Of a stretch of DNA of 64,000 bases, positions 62,601 to 64,000 are shown in pieces. Every line of letters starts with the position of its first letter. Position 1 is the stretch's first letter. A program made the position numbers and the translations under genes. This DNA comes from Owenia fusiformis (lineage: Eukaryota; Annelida; Polychaeta; Sabellida; Oweniidae). The notes under the pieces are model-generated. The model did no database searches. It was not told the DNA's origin and worked only from the letters and a program-made list of their open reading frames with translations. The stretch is taken from assembly GCA_903813345.2 (NCBI GenBank), contig CAIIXF020000005.1, positions 40,305,375-40,369,374 of the forward strand, written 5' to 3'.

Positions 62601-63955
62601 CACAACAAGAAATCACTATATCTCAAAATGCATCTCATCTTAATTTATATACATGTATCATTAATTAATTGCTCTTGAATTCATTAATGCACAGGAATTA
62701 TAAAGTGAACTCCAGGGAATATAGAGATATTTACTAAATCTTTTTGGGAGACAGGCAGACAGGCATTTTTATGTAATCTAAATTGATTTAATTTGAAAAC
62801 CCTTTAATTTATTGAATAATCAATTCTGTGTAAGATGACCACTTCATATTTTTGTCAATAACCATGGTGTTTTATGCATTTTGATATATTTTCACTCATT
62901 ATTAGATAGATTCCTTTGATCTGAAAATAACAAATTTGCAAATCAAAATCCACCAATTAAACCAATCTACCATAGTAACTCTTTTAATATGAATAATATG
63001 AAAAAATCAGGTTTAATTGACATTTATTGAAGTAGATTTGTAGTTGACAATAGTCGCCTTACCGAATGTACAGAAACTTGTCACTATCCAACCATATGTC
63101 ATAAAAGTTGTGGAGTATAAGCTTTCAATATTATATTGTTTGTTTAAAATTTTATATCAAATGATGTTTTTTTATGCTTAAAAAAGATGTATATCACGCA
63201 TGGTATAATTATGTTTTAAGGAGCACACAAAGTGTTGGCATTAACCCACACTGTATCATTGTATATAACATATATTTCTGTTGTTAAAATTACAGACAGT
63301 CAAAAACTAACAAAAATGTGTTGAGAAATGGACGAGGACCTGATTGAATAGTAGATTGAAAAACAGGCAGACATAAAGGCATAATATGAAAAGATAGGCA
63401 TGCATGAATAGATGGCAAGAAGGATAGAAAACAGACATGCAAGCAAACATATGTTTAGACAACCTGAACAGTGAAAACTGCACATAAAAAAAAAATATAT
63501 ATATAAATAACATCAACTGATCAAGATAGTGAACTGCAAATGTGCTTATTATACTTTTTTCAACTACAAATGAAACTATCAAATATTTTGTACTAAAAAT
63601 GTAATGAGAGACATCTATTTGAACTTATTTCTATTATTCTCCACTATACTAATAATCTGCCAATAACAAAGACTTCACAACCTCACAGTTAACTTGTCAA
63701 TAGCTTGTACTTATAAAGTTTCTATTTTTACTTACTATTTTTGAATTCCCAACAATGATCTCATTCTAAGTATTTCATAATTATAAGTTGTGAGTGAGCA
63801 TGTGAAATCTCTAATTTGATTAAACCATAAGACTTACAGAAGATAGCTGAGGAAACAGGGCTATTGCTAAAGGTAGAGCAAATGCGAATGCTGCAGTTGC
63901 TATGGTAGCATTCACAGGGAGATGGAGCCTAGGGTTTCTAGCCCACCATTTTGTT
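59550..63955 (-). CDS. Sideroflexin family gene, last two coding exons (5' part outside window)
   Basis: Sideroflexins are multi-pass inner-mitochondrial-membrane carriers; SFXN1 and its close relatives import serine. The penultimate exon (63838-63955) encodes TKWWARNPRLHLPVN, a hydrophobic segment and FALPLAIALFPQLSS. The last (59550-59627) encodes IKTSAVESDIQSK and ends in the family's invariant-looking FYNKGL before TGA. Donor and acceptor are canonical and the phase-0 joint falls just after FPQLSS. The PRL-LPV / ALPLAI-LFPQ pattern is closest, from memory, to SFXN5, though SFXN1/2/3 share the LFPQ and NKGL signatures. Only 64 residues are visible, so the subfamily is tentative. It lies in the same orientation as the EMX genes. 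Confidence 0.9.
59899..60948 (+). repeat. 46-bp tandem satellite, main block
   Basis: The unit is TATGTATGTATCTATATCAC, then AGAAATATATGTATCTGGGTCAAGGT. About 20 homogeneous copies with CTATATC/CTAGATC and AAGGTT/AAAGTC variants. The unit has no stop codon in any plus-strand frame, so all three frames stay open for 160-270 codons; this is an artefact. Confidence 0.95.
61149..61265. mobile_element. Fold-back element with about 48-bp arms
   Basis: CAGTTATGTCCGTATCATTG and the following GAATATATGCCT-GGTCTGTC are mirrored by GACAGACC-GGCATATATTC and AATGATAGGGACATAACTG. The AATATA-TATATT inner pair closes a loop containing CTCGCAAGCTCGGGC. It interrupts the 46-bp satellite together with 60949-61148. 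No coding capacity. Confidence 0.75.
61266..61351 (+). repeat. 46-bp satellite fragment between fold-back elements
   Basis: Nearly two units (CTATATCACAGAAATATATG) bounded by the inverted repeats at 61149-61265 and 61362-61511. Confidence 0.85.
61362..61511. mobile_element. 150-bp fold-back MITE with 7-bp target duplication
   Basis: The ends AGGTTATATAATGGTTC and the reverse complement of AGATTATATAATGGTTC form arms of about 65 bp around a short AAGTGAGCGTAGCGAA loop. It is flanked by direct TATTATG copies (61355-61361 and 61512-61518). Confidence 0.8.
61623..61704 (+). repeat. 41-bp tandem duplication containing TGACGTCA
   Basis: CCATTTATGACGTCACTTG (61623) and CCATTTATGACGTCATTTG (61664) begin two copies, each continuing ATTCTAG-AAATCAT. 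Each includes the full CRE palindrome. A third TGACGTCA lies near 61042. Confidence 0.8.
61708..62062 (+). repeat. 46-bp satellite, right block
   Basis: About seven to eight units, mostly the CTAGATC variant, trailing off into GGTCAAGGTCAAG at about 62120. Confidence 0.93.
63838..63955 (-). CDS. Sideroflexin penultimate coding exon
   Basis: The acceptor GTACTTTTCAG precedes base 63955, and the donor TCT|GTAAGT follows base 63838. One base completes a codon from the previous exon, then 39 codons. It contains the final transmembrane segment and the LFPQ motif. It is too short to appear as a long frame. Confidence 0.9.
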
Positions 63956-64000
63956 CTGAAAAGTACAATTCATGCAGTAACTACAACATGCAGTAATTCC

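Larger units (their letters stand above)
59628..63837 (-). other. Sideroflexin last intron (4.2 kb, repeat-laden)
   Basis: A phase-0 intron holding the 46-bp satellite and two fold-back elements. The stretch 62063-63837 is plain AT-rich sequence, with a TATATATA run near 63496 and no exon seen. Confidence 0.85.

Overview
This is an animal (metazoan) nuclear window. It is AT-rich by eye, with split genes that use standard GT-AG introns, large introns, long tandem satellites and small DNA transposons. The recognisable genes are two tandem EMX (empty spiracles) homeobox genes and the 3' end of a sideroflexin (SFXN) gene, all on the minus strand. The gene content, low GC and satellite or fold-back repeat load suit a lophotrochozoan, most likely a mollusc, but that placement is inference.

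Layout from left to right. Positions 1-8809 hold the first EMX gene (called emxA here): exon 1 at 8344-8809 and exon 2 at 4928-5094. Its last exon lies beyond the left edge. Positions 8810-33449 are about 24.6 kb between the two EMX genes. This interval holds a 3.14-kb transposon with 240-bp inverted repeats and a 5-bp target duplication (9481-12621), which contains a hammerhead-ribozyme-like motif. It also holds a 43-bp satellite (13.6-15.3 kb), a 45-bp satellite (17.6-19.6 kb), a 255-bp dispersed repeat present twice, shorter minisatellites and one candidate small secreted-peptide ORF (22952-23176). Positions 33450-40369 are the complete second EMX gene (emxB), three exons encoding 307 residues, with a TATA-like box upstream.

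Positions 40.7-58.7 kb separate emxB from the sideroflexin gene. They are dominated by a 53-bp satellite (about 41.8-44.7 kb) and a roughly 100-copy 76-bp satellite (50.9-58.7 kb), with an unexplained 156-codon ORF between them. From 58.7 kb to the right edge is the sideroflexin 3' end: the last coding exon (59550-59627), a 4.2-kb intron carrying a 46-bp satellite and two fold-back elements, and the penultimate exon (63838-63955). Upstream exons lie outside the window.

The two EMX proteins are sequence-specific transcription factors of head and nervous-system patterning. Their exon-2 homeodomain segments differ at one residue, but their codons and exon 1 have diverged, so the duplication looks old. 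The sideroflexin is a mitochondrial carrier with no direct functional tie to EMX. However, human EMX1 and SFXN5 are neighbours on 2p13.2, so the linkage may be an ancient animal microsynteny. Large tandem arrays fill about a quarter of the window. I found no convincing new multi-gene system. The best leads are the microsynteny, the hammerhead-like motif and the satellite architecture.
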